DNA of 64,000 bases from positions 51,675 through 115,674 of the forward strand of contig JAUCBJ010004375.1 of the NCBI GenBank assembly GCA_032718475.1, written 5' to 3'. Made by a program: the position numbers and the translations under genes. Positions 1-8,711 of the stretch are shown one piece after another (positions within the stretch are counted from its first letter, which is position 1; the number at the start of each line of letters is the position of its first letter). Under the pieces are notes generated by a model. That model did no database searches. It saw nothing but the letters and a program-made list of their open reading frames with translations, and was not told the origin of the DNA. Source of the DNA: Nemertoderma westbladi. Taxonomy: Eukaryota; Xenacoelomorpha; Nemertodermatida; Nemertodermatidae.

Positions 1-225
1 AGAAAGTATTGGGAGACTGGAGTGATCTTGCACACACACCCAGACGTGCAAAACATAGTGCGCACAGTCACTGTGAAAATTAGGTGCAAGTGTCCGCACC
101 CAAAAAAGTGTAAAACTAATGGTTTACACACCTTGGACCGACCGGTCCAAGATATCGTGTTATTAGAGGAGACACGTATCGAGACGGGAGATTATAATTT
201 GTCTCCTGCCTCAAAACAGAGTTAG
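1..225 (+). CDS. C-terminal end of an ORF running off the left edge
   Basis: The first base of the window is already inside an open frame that continues for 75 codons to a TAG at 223-225. There is no ATG in it, so only the 3' end is present. The peptide has a Cys/Lys-rich stretch (KIRCKCPHPKKCK, about residues 26-38) and an acidic tail (LLEETRIETGDY). I do not recognise the family. The base composition resembles the GC-richer block up to about 6 kb, so it may be the last ORF of a neighbouring copy of the same kind of element, or a chance frame. Confidence is low because the length is short. Confidence 0.3.
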   Translation, partial: RKYWETGVILHTHPDVQNIVRTVTVKIRCKCPHPKKCKTNGLHTLDRPVQDIVLLEETRIETGDYNLSPASKQS

Positions 226-976
226 TGTTAGACGCAACTCACTTCGTATGCATTCCTCGTATGCAAATACAAGGAAATGCATAGGAGCGGGGTTGTGGTG
301 ATTTGCGTTGAGTTTTGTCTGGTGGGTATCAAAACAAAATTTTATTTCAAAAGTGGAAAATTAAAAATTTTAAAATTAGAAAAGTGAACCCAAGACAATT
401 CCAGACGCTGTGTATAGACGCGTTTTAGAATTTGTCTATAGATAACAGTAATTTGAAAAGTCGTGAAGCCTGGAAAATAGCATTTAGAAACCATGGTGAC
501 GGCTATATTACGTAGGAGTGTAAATTGAGTTTAGCAACTTCCACAGATTGGTGCCAACAGTGCAACTAAGGTGCTAAAGGTTAGTAGCACCAGAGGCGTG
601 CACGGACCCCACTCAGTAGTTTGCAGGATGTGTGATGTTCGATTATCAAACCTGTGGGTTTGGTATAGTCGAGTATTGTGGCTATAGTCCTTTCTAACTA
701 CTGTAGTTTAGTACGAGTAATGGGAGTAGTTTGGGCATCAAAAAGTGAGTTGGTCACGGCCAGTTTATCTCCAAAGTTTTTGCGCTATGCATGGGAATAG
801 GTTAGAGGATAGTTAGTTAGGAAGAGACGGGATCTAGAGAGTCGAACCTGAACTGCTGGAAGGCGGGGGGGTTCGGGAGGTCTGTCCTTCGGCGACATCT
901 AACTGATTTACCCACATTGTAGTTGGTTACGTAACGGCACTTATTGGGATATATATATGTATATACGCGTAACATA
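226..976. other. Leader region upstream of the ORF1/ORF2 unit
   Basis: No gene is seen. The stretch holds a decayed copy of the CG palindrome at 647-663. At about 550 is the string TGGTGCCAACAGTG, which looks superficially like a retroelement primer-binding site. I could not find a matching long terminal repeat in 5.8-7.5 kb, so the primer-site reading stays a guess. Confidence 0.4.
647..663. repeat. Decayed copy of the CG-rich palindrome
   Basis: CAAACCTGTGGGTTTGG differs from the perfect copies at 1750 and 3344 (CAAACCCGCGGGTTTGG) by two C-to-T changes, both at CpG positions. That is the pattern expected from cytosine deamination of an originally identical motif. The following bases (TA) also match the 3344 copy. 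Confidence 0.6.
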
Positions 977-1273
977 ATGGAGAGGGATATTAGAGCGCAA
1001 CCGCGCAGAGGATTTACTGCCAGAGAGGAGGCGGAGCTACCATTCGCGCGACCAGGATGTAAAGACTCTAACGTTTACTATCATGGGCGGTCCGTGATGG
1101 AGCTGAACGGAAAGTACAAGCCAAGTTATGATAAAGAATTACGGAGAGAAAGAATGAGAGCGTTGGGGGACCGGATGGAAGTCTTGCGGAGAGAGTATCG
1201 CACGCGGTATCCCTACGACTTTGCTTTGGACGTGTGTGACATCAGCGCAGATCCGGACGAGGAAATCGCATGA
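977..1273 (+). CDS. ORF1: small basic protein upstream of exonuclease/zinc-knuckle ORF
   Basis: A 98-codon ORF. The frame is open from 944, but the first ATG is at 977 (MERDIRAQPRRGF) with A at -3 and G at +4, a good eukaryotic start context. The product is highly charged: Arg-rich in the middle (RRERMRALGDRMEVLRREYR, probably helical) with an acidic end (ADPDEE). It ends in TGA at 1271-1273. The next ORF lies in the same frame only three codons further on, with no other stop between, so ORF1 may be the N-terminus of a readthrough fusion. I do not recognise the family; a nucleic-acid-binding Gag-like N-terminal part is a guess. Confidence 0.5.
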   Translation: MERDIRAQPRRGFTAREEAELPFARPGCKDSNVYYHGRSVMELNGKYKPSYDKELRRERMRALGDRMEVLRREYRTRYPYDFALDVCDISADPDEEIA

Positions 1274-1276
1274 CTA
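1271..1276 (+). promoter_or_regulatory. Candidate leaky stop codon TGA-CTA between ORF1 and ORF2
   Basis: The stop of ORF1 is TGA followed directly by CTA. Frame 977 and frame 1283 are the same, and the three sense codons CTA TAC CAT lead straight into the ATG of the 1044-codon ORF. UGA followed by CUA is an established efficient readthrough context in viral and animal mRNAs (the full motif is UGA-CUA-G; here the seventh base is T). That the stop is actually suppressed is inference. Confidence 0.5.
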
Positions 1277-1282
1277 TACCAT

Positions 1283-4200
1283 ATGAATATGTATTTACGA
1301 CACGAGGAGCCTCTACCTGCAGTCCGAGACCAGTTCGACGGAATGCATCTGTATCGGAGGACTCGAGGCGAGGATCAGGAGACGCCGAAAGTCTTCAGCG
1401 TATACAAGCTCTTCTACAAGTGTGGTGAATGCATGAATAAACAAGACGTGGCGATTCCCGACCGACTAGACGAGCAACATCCGGAACCAATATTAACGCG
1501 ATGTCCAGCTCACCAATTCCTTAGATACAACGAGGGAGGTTACCCGATGAGCAACCCGATGATCAGTATCGACTTCAGCGGAAAGCGACCTCCGAGACCC
1601 ATTACGCCGACCGTTACGACATTAGATCCGTATACGGAGATTAAACCCTGTTCGACACCCAGTTTGATAGAGACGGCAGCGGCCATTTCGCTGTACCGAG
1701 CCTACAAGGATCTAGAGGCGCGGCGCGAAGCGGCGCGGGACTCGGGTACCAAACCCGCGGGTTTGGAGCTCTCGAGTCCCTGGACTGCGTTTACTTCACC
1801 TCACCGAGTGAGAAGCCTCACGCCTGAGCATCAGGACGACATAGACGCGTTGCGGCAGGAGGAGCGAGCGGTGAAGGCGAAGGAGTTATTTGAGAACAGG
1901 ATAGCGGAGTATAATAAGACCGCGGATAGACATCAAGAGGAGACGAGGAGAGTGACCGGATTTGTTCCACAGGTCGTATCTCAACCCGGACCGGTGTATT
2001 ATTCCGACGGCACTGAACCTGCGATATTAGTAGATCATCCGGAGTCGCGAGAAGCGATACGATTCTTGCCGATGGTAAGAATGGCGGACCATTGGAACGT
2101 TGACTGTTTACGGGAAGTTTTATGCGCGAAGTTCTTGCGTGATGTCCCAATGCAGATCACAGATTACGACACGTTGGATAAGATTGGAGCTCCGGGGAAG
2201 GAGAGTAAGTTATTCGGATGGTTGGATAAGTACATCAAGGTATGGGTCGCGGTGGCTACATTCCCAGACGACGAGGAGGTAGACCAGACGTGGCTGAGGA
2301 GGAAGGGTTCTTATACCCGATATGATGACCACAAGGCGATCGAGCGCATGTGGACCCCATCAGATGAGATTCAGCGTCAGTGGAGGAAAACGGAGGAATC
2401 ACTGCAGGATTGGAGAGTGATGTTCTACGACAATGAAGGAGGGTCCCATCAGGAATGCTTGACTAGCAAGTGTATTCAAATTCGTGCGGCCGATGGTGTG
2501 ACTCATGTGTTTATGCGTGTGAGGGCGGATCGAGAGAGACCGGAGCCCATCATAACGACACAATATCGGAAGGGGAAGGATCCTAGGGAACAGATTTTGG
2601 AGGTATGCAGGCGAGGAGGTATGCATGGAGCGGAGCGTATCGACGCCAGGATGTTACCCAAGAAAGTTAGAGAGGCTATTCTCAACCAAGATTACGTCAA
2701 GGTGGGATCGGGAGTCCAGAGCGATTTGGAGAGCGACTTCAACGCTATGACTGATCTGGAAGATAGATTGCCTAGACCGTTTGTCGACACCAAGCTATTG
2801 TTGCTATGGGCACAGGATATTGGAATTTATAGGGAGTATCCCAACTCTGCCAAGACTGGTATGGGCTTTATAGCACACTTGTTGTATAATTGGGACTTTA
2901 AGTTGAAGACGCAGAAGAAGTATGAGGAGGCGTATGGCGAATACAACACGCCACCGGGAGCGGAGTTCAAATCCCACTTCAAGCGGCAAGCGTTAGTGTA
3001 TTGGAACATTTGCGCGCCACCCCGTGCGTCGCTACAATATTATTTGGTGCTTGAGTCGAACACGGTGACTTGTTTATTAGCGGATATCGTTGCGCGAGTT
3101 TTGAAGCGTCATCCATTGGTATTCGGAGGAGATCAATACGTTCGCTCGAAAGGGGGAATCCAATCCGACGTGATGAAGCGTTTCTTAACCCCGTTCTTCA
3201 ACCAATCGTTAGAGAATACGTCGATGGTGAGGAGAGGATTAGCGATATTCGAAGGAGTATATCGACAGAACATCGGAGATTTGGGAGACCGACCGTCGAT
3301 GGAATATCCGACGCCAGAAGCTTTGGAGAAGTGGTTCGGGAATCAAACCCGCGGGTTTGGTACTCCCTTCCACTCGGAGGCTGATAGACCTGTTAAGGAG
3401 GGCTGGCCGGAGACTTTAGTAGAGGTGTTCGGAGTAGATCTTCCGGTGGAGAAGACATATCCGAAACGAACGCGGGAGGAAATATTGGAGATAGAGGATA
3501 AGGGCGAGGATGTTTACTTTGTTCCGGATCGACAACCGTTGACTGGAGAGGACGACATCGGATTAGACATTGGGAAGGAAGGAAGTGCGAAACCGATTGG
3601 AGACCTCATATACGAGAGGGCCTGGTTTCCACAAGCGCGTAGGTGCAAATTGTGCGGCAGCACAAGGCACAATCTAAAGTCGTGCGACGCGGTAATAGAG
3701 GCGGCGCATAAGGTCTGCCGTTGGTGTAATGAGACCGACCATTCGTTTCATACGTGCACCGTCTTCATTTCTCAATGCGGATATTGCGGGGTAAAGGGAC
3801 ATCGTAGCGCAAGATGTCAGCTACGAGATGATTCCTTTCAAAACCATAGCGCTAACCTACTTCGGGAGATGTTAGATAAGTGGGAGGGTGTGGCCGATTA
3901 CCATATCCAAGCGCAGATGCGTTGGTTACCATTTAAAGCGGGATATGGGTTTTGGGCGGTAGACCCATCGCATGTTGCGTACGAGCCATATTTACAATCG
4001 CTACCACAATATCAGGAGCTCATCCTAACTGCTCAAGACCTTCCACAGAACACTGGAGTTATCGTAGTTCGAGAGTACTTCAGACAATTGAACATGGACA
4101 ATAAGTACACATGGAACTTCGTTGCCATTTGCGATCGCATTACGAAGGGTGTATTTACGGAGACTAGAAAGGTGGTACGCGCGCGAGGAGATTGGAGGAT

Positions 4201-4417
4201 GGCGGCTATACAGTACCGCAACGAATTCTTGTTGACTCATGTGCCAGTGGGTTCATTGACCGCTGAGAGGATACAAGAGCAAAGGATCGCAGCGACCACA
4301 GCGACGACCGCTGGAGCGCGAGGCTCGCGGAAAGAACCAGGAGGAGAGGTCCAAGACAAGCGTCAAGTCAAGGACGACCACTACCATTCGATACCTAAAG
4401 AGGTGAGGTCTCTATAG
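1283..4417 (+). CDS. ORF2: DEDD exonuclease-like domain plus three CCHC zinc knuckles
   Basis: A 1044-codon intronless ORF. Residues about 375-600 resemble the RNase D/WRN DEDD exonuclease fold: FYDNEGG (D383, E385) fits Exo I, VGSGVQSDL (D481) fits Exo II, and KRQALVYWNICAP (Y573) fits Exo III. In this alignment the fourth acid, expected at Y+4, is C577, so the domain may be inactive as in EXD1/Egalitarian-type proteins, or the alignment may be off. Three consecutive CX2CX4HX4C zinc knuckles occupy residues 788-845, as in Gag or RNA-binding proteins. The N-terminus has a CxxC pair (KCGECMNK), and the C-terminus is basic. No reverse transcriptase, integrase or protease motif was seen. Two copies of a DNA palindrome lie inside the frame. 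The ORF is GC- and CpG-richer than most of the window. It probably belongs to a mobile or virus-like element that binds RNA; the exact family is not recognised. Confidence 0.6.
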   Translation: MNMYLRHEEPLPAVRDQFDGMHLYRRTRGEDQETPKVFSVYKLFYKCGECMNKQDVAIPDRLDEQHPEPILTRCPAHQFLRYNEGGYPMSNPMISIDFSGKRPPRPITPTVTTLDPYTEIKPCSTPSLIETAAAISLYRAYKDLEARREAARDSGTKPAGLELSSPWTAFTSPHRVRSLTPEHQDDIDALRQEERAVKAKELFENRIAEYNKTADRHQEETRRVTGFVPQVVSQPGPVYYSDGTEPAILVDHPESREAIRFLPMVRMADHWNVDCLREVLCAKFLRDVPMQITDYDTLDKIGAPGKESKLFGWLDKYIKVWVAVATFPDDEEVDQTWLRRKGSYTRYDDHKAIERMWTPSDEIQRQWRKTEESLQDWRVMFYDNEGGSHQECLTSKCIQIRAADGVTHVFMRVRADRERPEPIITTQYRKGKDPREQILEVCRRGGMHGAERIDARMLPKKVREAILNQDYVKVGSGVQSDLESDFNAMTDLEDRLPRPFVDTKLLLLWAQDIGIYREYPNSAKTGMGFIAHLLYNWDFKLKTQKKYEEAYGEYNTPPGAEFKSHFKRQALVYWNICAPPRASLQYYLVLESNTVTCLLADIVARVLKRHPLVFGGDQYVRSKGGIQSDVMKRFLTPFFNQSLENTSMVRRGLAIFEGVYRQNIGDLGDRPSMEYPTPEALEKWFGNQTRGFGTPFHSEADRPVKEGWPETLVEVFGVDLPVEKTYPKRTREEILEIEDKGEDVYFVPDRQPLTGEDDIGLDIGKEGSAKPIGDLIYERAWFPQARRCKLCGSTRHNLKSCDAVIEAAHKVCRWCNETDHSFHTCTVFISQCGYCGVKGHRSARCQLRDDSFQNHSANLLREMLDKWEGVADYHIQAQMRWLPFKAGYGFWAVDPSHVAYEPYLQSLPQYQELILTAQDLPQNTGVIVVREYFRQLNMDNKYTWNFVAICDRITKGVFTETRKVVRARGDWRMAAIQYRNEFLLTHVPVGSLTAERIQEQRIAATTATTAGARGSRKEPGGEVQDKRQVKDDHYHSIPKEVRSL
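1749..1766. repeat. 18-bp perfect palindrome inside ORF2
   Basis: CCAAACCCGCGGGTTTGG is self-complementary over 18 bp. It sits in a larger imperfect palindrome: GGGACTCG about 10 bp to the left is mirrored by CGAGTCCC to the right. It is read here as GTKPAGLE. Confidence 0.8.
3344..3360. repeat. Second copy of the CG palindrome inside ORF2, in a different reading frame
   Basis: The same core CAAACCCGCGGGTTTGG as at 1750, but read in another codon phase (NQTRGFG). The match is therefore at DNA level and not a protein repeat. Confidence 0.8.
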
Positions 4418-5189
4418 GGGTGTCGAAAACAGGCGGCGGCGGACTCGTGAGGGTCTGGGGGCACGTTAAATTTGGTATATAGTGCAAGGGAGTCACTGAA
4501 GGCCCTCGTGTCTGACGAACCATGAATTGCCATGGTGCCGTGGTTCCGTCTAGTCGGCATGTTGCCGTACTGCCAGTCCTGTACACAGTAGGGGTGGTGG
4601 CATGGCGTGATTTGTGGTTCATGTGGTGTGAACTGTGATTTGTATCTGGGCGATCAGTGGCAGTTTGCTTGGGGCTTGGATGGGTTCCTTTGGCCATCAG
4701 CTGTTCCGTTTTTTTGATACTATATGTTATTGTCTCCATGTTCAGCTGATTGGTCTTTGGGATTTGTTTGGGTCTTTGAGCTTTCTGTTGCTGTGGGTAC
4801 GTGAGTACACGTGATTGTGTGTATGGCCACTGCGAGTGAGTGTGGGAAACCTTGCCAGTTGGTCCAGACGCTGCTGGTATTAGTAGGACCATACTTTACT
4901 GCGCCCCAGCATGCTTTGTACACACAAGTTATTTTACCCTGACGGTAAAATAAAGTACTCTCGACTCTTTTCAAGTTCTAGTCGATACAACTAGTCCCTC
5001 CTGATTTTGACACCGATTTTGTCTTTACCGATTATGTCCTCTGTGTGTGCATGGTATGTGTCCAATTTGTGTACTTGATTTGTGAACATCTGTTGAGTAC
5101 ACGTGTACAGTGACTGGTAAGTGGTTACTTGTTCTTAGCTTTTGAGCAAGACAGTATTGTTTTTTCAATACTGCCGGCGAGGCAGGTGA
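4418..5189. other. Non-coding stretch between ORF2 and the ATG-less ORF
   Basis: The + strand has no convincing frame. The - strand is open from 4892 to 4395, but the product is a low-complexity Thr/Pro/Ser/Gln-rich peptide with no motif, so I treat it as chance. AATAAA lies at about 4948 and could serve as a polyadenylation signal for the ORF1/ORF2 transcript. Confidence 0.4.
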
Positions 5190-5837
5190 AAACGAGTCAA
5201 AATTCCATGTTGGGTAGCGCAAGCCCGCTTGGGACAAGACCGTCGGTTAGGCCCAAGGGCGACCTTGGTGCTCGATCGCTATCGACTGGTCCACCTGCCG
5301 GTTGACTCTCTGAGTTGGCTCAATGTACAGTCAGGCCACAGTAAGTTGACAGTAGCTGACCATCTGGCTACACGTTCGACGAGCTGTGCCGGTGTGATCG
5401 GGGAATTGAAAATTGAACCCGGGAAGCATCGGGCCATCCCCCGGCCCGGTCTGATAATAACATCAGTCAGACTGGCCCCAGGGGTGGTGGAAAGGTGTCC
5501 GCCTTGTGGGTGCGCCTCCGGGAGGAGCCCAGAAGGACACAAGCGTATAGAAGCGCAGCGGTTGCAGCGCAAGGCGCAGGGGGCGTCTGAGAAAGCGCGT
5601 GTGCAACTGCAGAAGGAAGAGTTGGCGGAAGCGACCACGGGAGCGCGACAATTGGGACGAGGCCGAGGGAGAAGTGCGAGCCGGGAGTCTGTCGGGGCTC
5701 AGGGAACGTCGTCGCCGGTTCCGGGGAGTGACGCCTCACGGACGCCGTCAACAGAGTCGACTAGAGGACGACTGGTGTATCTGAGCAGAGGGCGAAAGAG
5801 AGGAGCGAGCCCGAAGAACCCAGGAGCGGGTTGTTAA
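5190..5837 (+). CDS. Open frame without any ATG, basic Arg/Ser-rich C-terminus
   Basis: The frame is open from just after a TGA at 5187 to a TAA at 5837 (about 215 codons) and contains no methionine codon. If translated it needs splicing, frameshifting or a non-AUG start. The C-terminal half is a charged helix (LQRKAQGASEKARVQLQKEE) followed by Gly/Arg/Ser-rich disorder (RQLGRGRGRSASRES). Base composition matches ORF1/ORF2 and differs from the AT-rich DNA after 5.85 kb, so it is probably part of the same unit. The opposite strand is also open over much of this GC-rich stretch, which lowers confidence. Confidence 0.35.
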   Translation, partial: KRVKIPCWVAQARLGQDRRLGPRATLVLDRYRLVHLPVDSLSWLNVQSGHSKLTVADHLATRSTSCAGVIGELKIEPGKHRAIPRPGLIITSVRLAPGVVERCPPCGCASGRSPEGHKRIEAQRLQRKAQGASEKARVQLQKEELAEATTGARQLGRGRGRSASRESVGAQGTSSPVPGSDASRTPSTESTRGRLVYLSRGRKRGASPKNPGAGC

Positions 5838-6565
5838 TGCATCGTATCACAGGGCGACAGACTCTAGATATATACATCATCGTCGCTCTGATGTATATTG
5901 TAGCATTTTAGAAATATCCGACTAGACTCATATACACTAGTTGCATAATTATTTGAATTTATATTATGAGAGAGGCGAAGGAAGTGATTGGGGAGACAAA
6001 CTTGCGGGTTTGGCTTACTCCTTTCACTTGTCCTAGCAATCATCAAACCAAGATGATTTGCGTTTTTTATAAGAAATTAAGTAAAGTCCGAAAATGAAAG
6101 AAATTATTACGTATTTTATATTTAATTTGATTATCGGCCTTTAATGCAATTTAGTTAAAAATTTAGCCTCAAATACGTTTATATTTAGTTTATCTTGTTA
6201 ATGTTGATCGTCAATTTGAGATGGGAAATGGGGGACATTGTCCTAGCCATGTTTCATTTCAATATGTAAATTGTCAATTTGTAAGTAAATAAAGGAAGTA
6301 ATATTTTGTAATTTAATTTTGTATGTAGTAATCATTATGTAGAACGAACGAGAAACAGTATTTTGTAATTTTAATTTGTATGTAAATTCATTATGCAATA
6401 TCTATGGCAATATTTGTAAATAGTAGAATTATTATGTTATTTAGATTGGTTGGAAGAAATTTATTTTGTTTTGTATACATCACCTTATACTCTTCTACGA
6501 TTGGAGGGAAACATTGTATGATTTCCCTTGGAGCGGTGTTACGGTATATGGCGCTGTATCCATAT
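5838..6565. other. AT-rich non-coding, right border of the GC-rich block
   Basis: Composition changes sharply to AT-rich at about 5850. A short hairpin-capable stretch, TACATCATCG...CTCTGATGTA, lies at about 5871-5892, and a decayed palindrome copy at 5997-6013. No gene is seen. Confidence 0.5.
5997..6013. repeat. Decayed fourth copy of the CG palindrome
   Basis: CAAACTTGCGGGTTTGG matches the ORF2 copies except CC to TT. The sequence after it (CTTACTCCTTTCAC) also resembles what follows the 3344 copy (TACTCCCTTCCAC), so similarity extends beyond the palindrome. Confidence 0.5.
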
Positions 6566-6672
6566 TATTAGTCATCATGCAGTATGCAATATTAGTCCGT
6601 TATGCAGTATGCAATATTAGTCCGTTATACTGTATGTAATATTAGTCCGTTGTGCAGCATGATATTTTAGAT
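6566..6672. repeat. Short tandem array, about 25-bp unit
   Basis: About four imperfect copies of TAGTCCGTTATGCAGTATGC plus AATAT in a row. They diverge toward the right end. Confidence 0.7.
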
Positions 6673-8711
6673 AAGGCATAATAACGCAGTGGTATTTAGA
6701 TAGGGAAATCAAAACACCCATATATTTGAATCCATCCATTTTGTATAGTATGTAGCCCTACCTACGTAATTTTGTATTAGGTTATATGTAGATAGTTCCA
6801 GGGTAAGTTTATTCGGACCCTGGATTCCGTGCTTGCTGATATTAGTTTTAGTAGGGCTAGCATATAGGGACGCTGTCCTGGCCATTCAGCAGCCAGAGAC
6901 GTGAACCATTACCATATATGGTAATAATTCGAGGAAGGGGAGCAAATAGGGCTACAATCCGGCCTCCTTATTGGACTAACTGCTTCCAGGTTGGTCTAGT
7001 GCTAGCACGGACTGGAGAGCCAATAAGAAAGCGATTGAGTCACCCTATTGCATCACCCCATCCGGATCACCTATAAATTGGCGGTGTGCCGGTAGAGCCT
7101 CACTCTTATCACATGACACCTAGCCTTAGCACCTGTCTTACTGTTTTTCTTGATACTTGTATTTTTCTGCAATTTGCTAATTTGATTAATTTCTTGGAAT
7201 GATTTGCTAGTGCGATTACTCTTGCTTGTGTTTCTCAATTAATTCCTGTCGATTACTGCTAATTACAACTGAACTATGATTTCTACCTTTTGATTAATGG
7301 TTCTATGTGATTCTTTTCTGCGCAATAATCCTAAGGGATTCCTGAGACTGTCAGACTTTGTGATTTGCATGCGCCGCTACGGTAGCTATTAGCATAATGG
7401 AGGGCTAAGGCGCCAGTGGGCGGTGGGCACATCGGGGGGTTGAGCGACTAAGGGAGAGCAGAGGATTCAAAGGCAGGCAACGCTGGCGGGGGTCAACGTT
7501 GCGGTCGGGCAACTTGCGTGCAACGGGCAGACCTATCGCCGGTACAGTAATTAGGGGGCTGATGATCCAGGTTTCGTCTCTATTTAGTATTAGGGGGCAG
7601 GAATCAGGTTAGTTAGGAGTCCCATATGTACCCGGGAGAGGCCTGCACGTGTTACAGCGTATTAGAGCGTACAACGTTAAATGTAGAGTACGAATAGTGA
7701 GTCGCATAATTGTGGACTATACAGTAGTTAACTGCATAATTGCGAACTGTAATTTCTGACGCTGATTGGTGTGTTATTGAAGTGTGCCTATGATTATGAA
7801 TGTTTAGGTAGGCGCCCCCCTTTTCTTTGATTGATTTCTATTTCTTAGTTACAATAATTGGTTACTGATTAGGTCAAAGTAATACGGCAAAATTAGGCTA
7901 TTACTAGCGAAACTTGTTGCGTAATAAATTAGAATTACGTATTCTGGAACTCTTAGTAATTAGTACGCTGTTAAATATTTGTGACTGTAATTAATTAGTA
8001 AAAATTAAGAATTAGTACGCAGCATAGCGGAGAGTAGCTAAAGTAATAATTAGAGTACTGTAAACTATTCACGCTGAGCGGTTATTTGCATTAGCGGGCA
8101 ATCAGCTAGATTGTACTATTCGGTACGCACGATACGCTAGTAATTTGCTGGTCTAAAGCCAGCTGCAGGCGATTTTAGACCCGGAGTGATGTTATTTACG
8201 TAGGAACAGATACTGTACCGTTTTGATATTTAAATATTCTCGCATTCACACATTACGTTAGGGAACCTCCAGTATTCGCGATTAGAAAGACGTAGGTAAT
8301 AGCGTGCTTTAATAGTGATAAAATTAGGCGTAAGAATACTCTGAGTGCAAGGCCTCTCGCACTCGTCTTAAGTAAGCTTAGGGAGCCGACTCGGGTTTAT
8401 TGTTTTGGTTATTCCCGCGTGGCTCATAGATTCGAACAGTTAGCTCTCTATCGAGCGATCGGTAGAGAAAGGAACAAGCGATTTTGCAGGAGTTGTGTAA
8501 ATTTAGTAAATATATTAGCGTACGGCAGATTAGCGCCATCTAACGGTAAGTAGCGGTTTTGTATTTAGCAACCCTTACAATTTAGTAATATCACGCTCCT
8601 GATCCCCTTTACTTAACAGTAGAGCAGTTTTGTGTCTTATTGGTTAGACGAGAACTTATTAGATTGGCAGAAGGATATCAACGGGTATTGGTCTGTTCAA
8701 CAGTTCTGCTG
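6673..8711. other. Non-coding stretch
   Basis: No gene is recognised. A TATA-like CTATAAAT lies at about 7070. A GC-richer patch at 7370-7560 has no frame. GCGCCATCTAACGG at about 8531 resembles a CTCF-type core (CCATCTAACGG) but is a single site. The AGTAATTAG-type AT-rich words are frequent. Confidence 0.4.

Noticed and set aside
545-565. Primer-binding-site-like TGGTGCCAACAGTG, suggesting an LTR element
   Set aside because: No long direct repeat flanking the ORFs could be found and no RT or integrase is present.
4395-4892. 165-codon - strand ORF
   Set aside because: Low-complexity Thr/Pro-rich product without motif, antisense to the tail of ORF2; probably chance.
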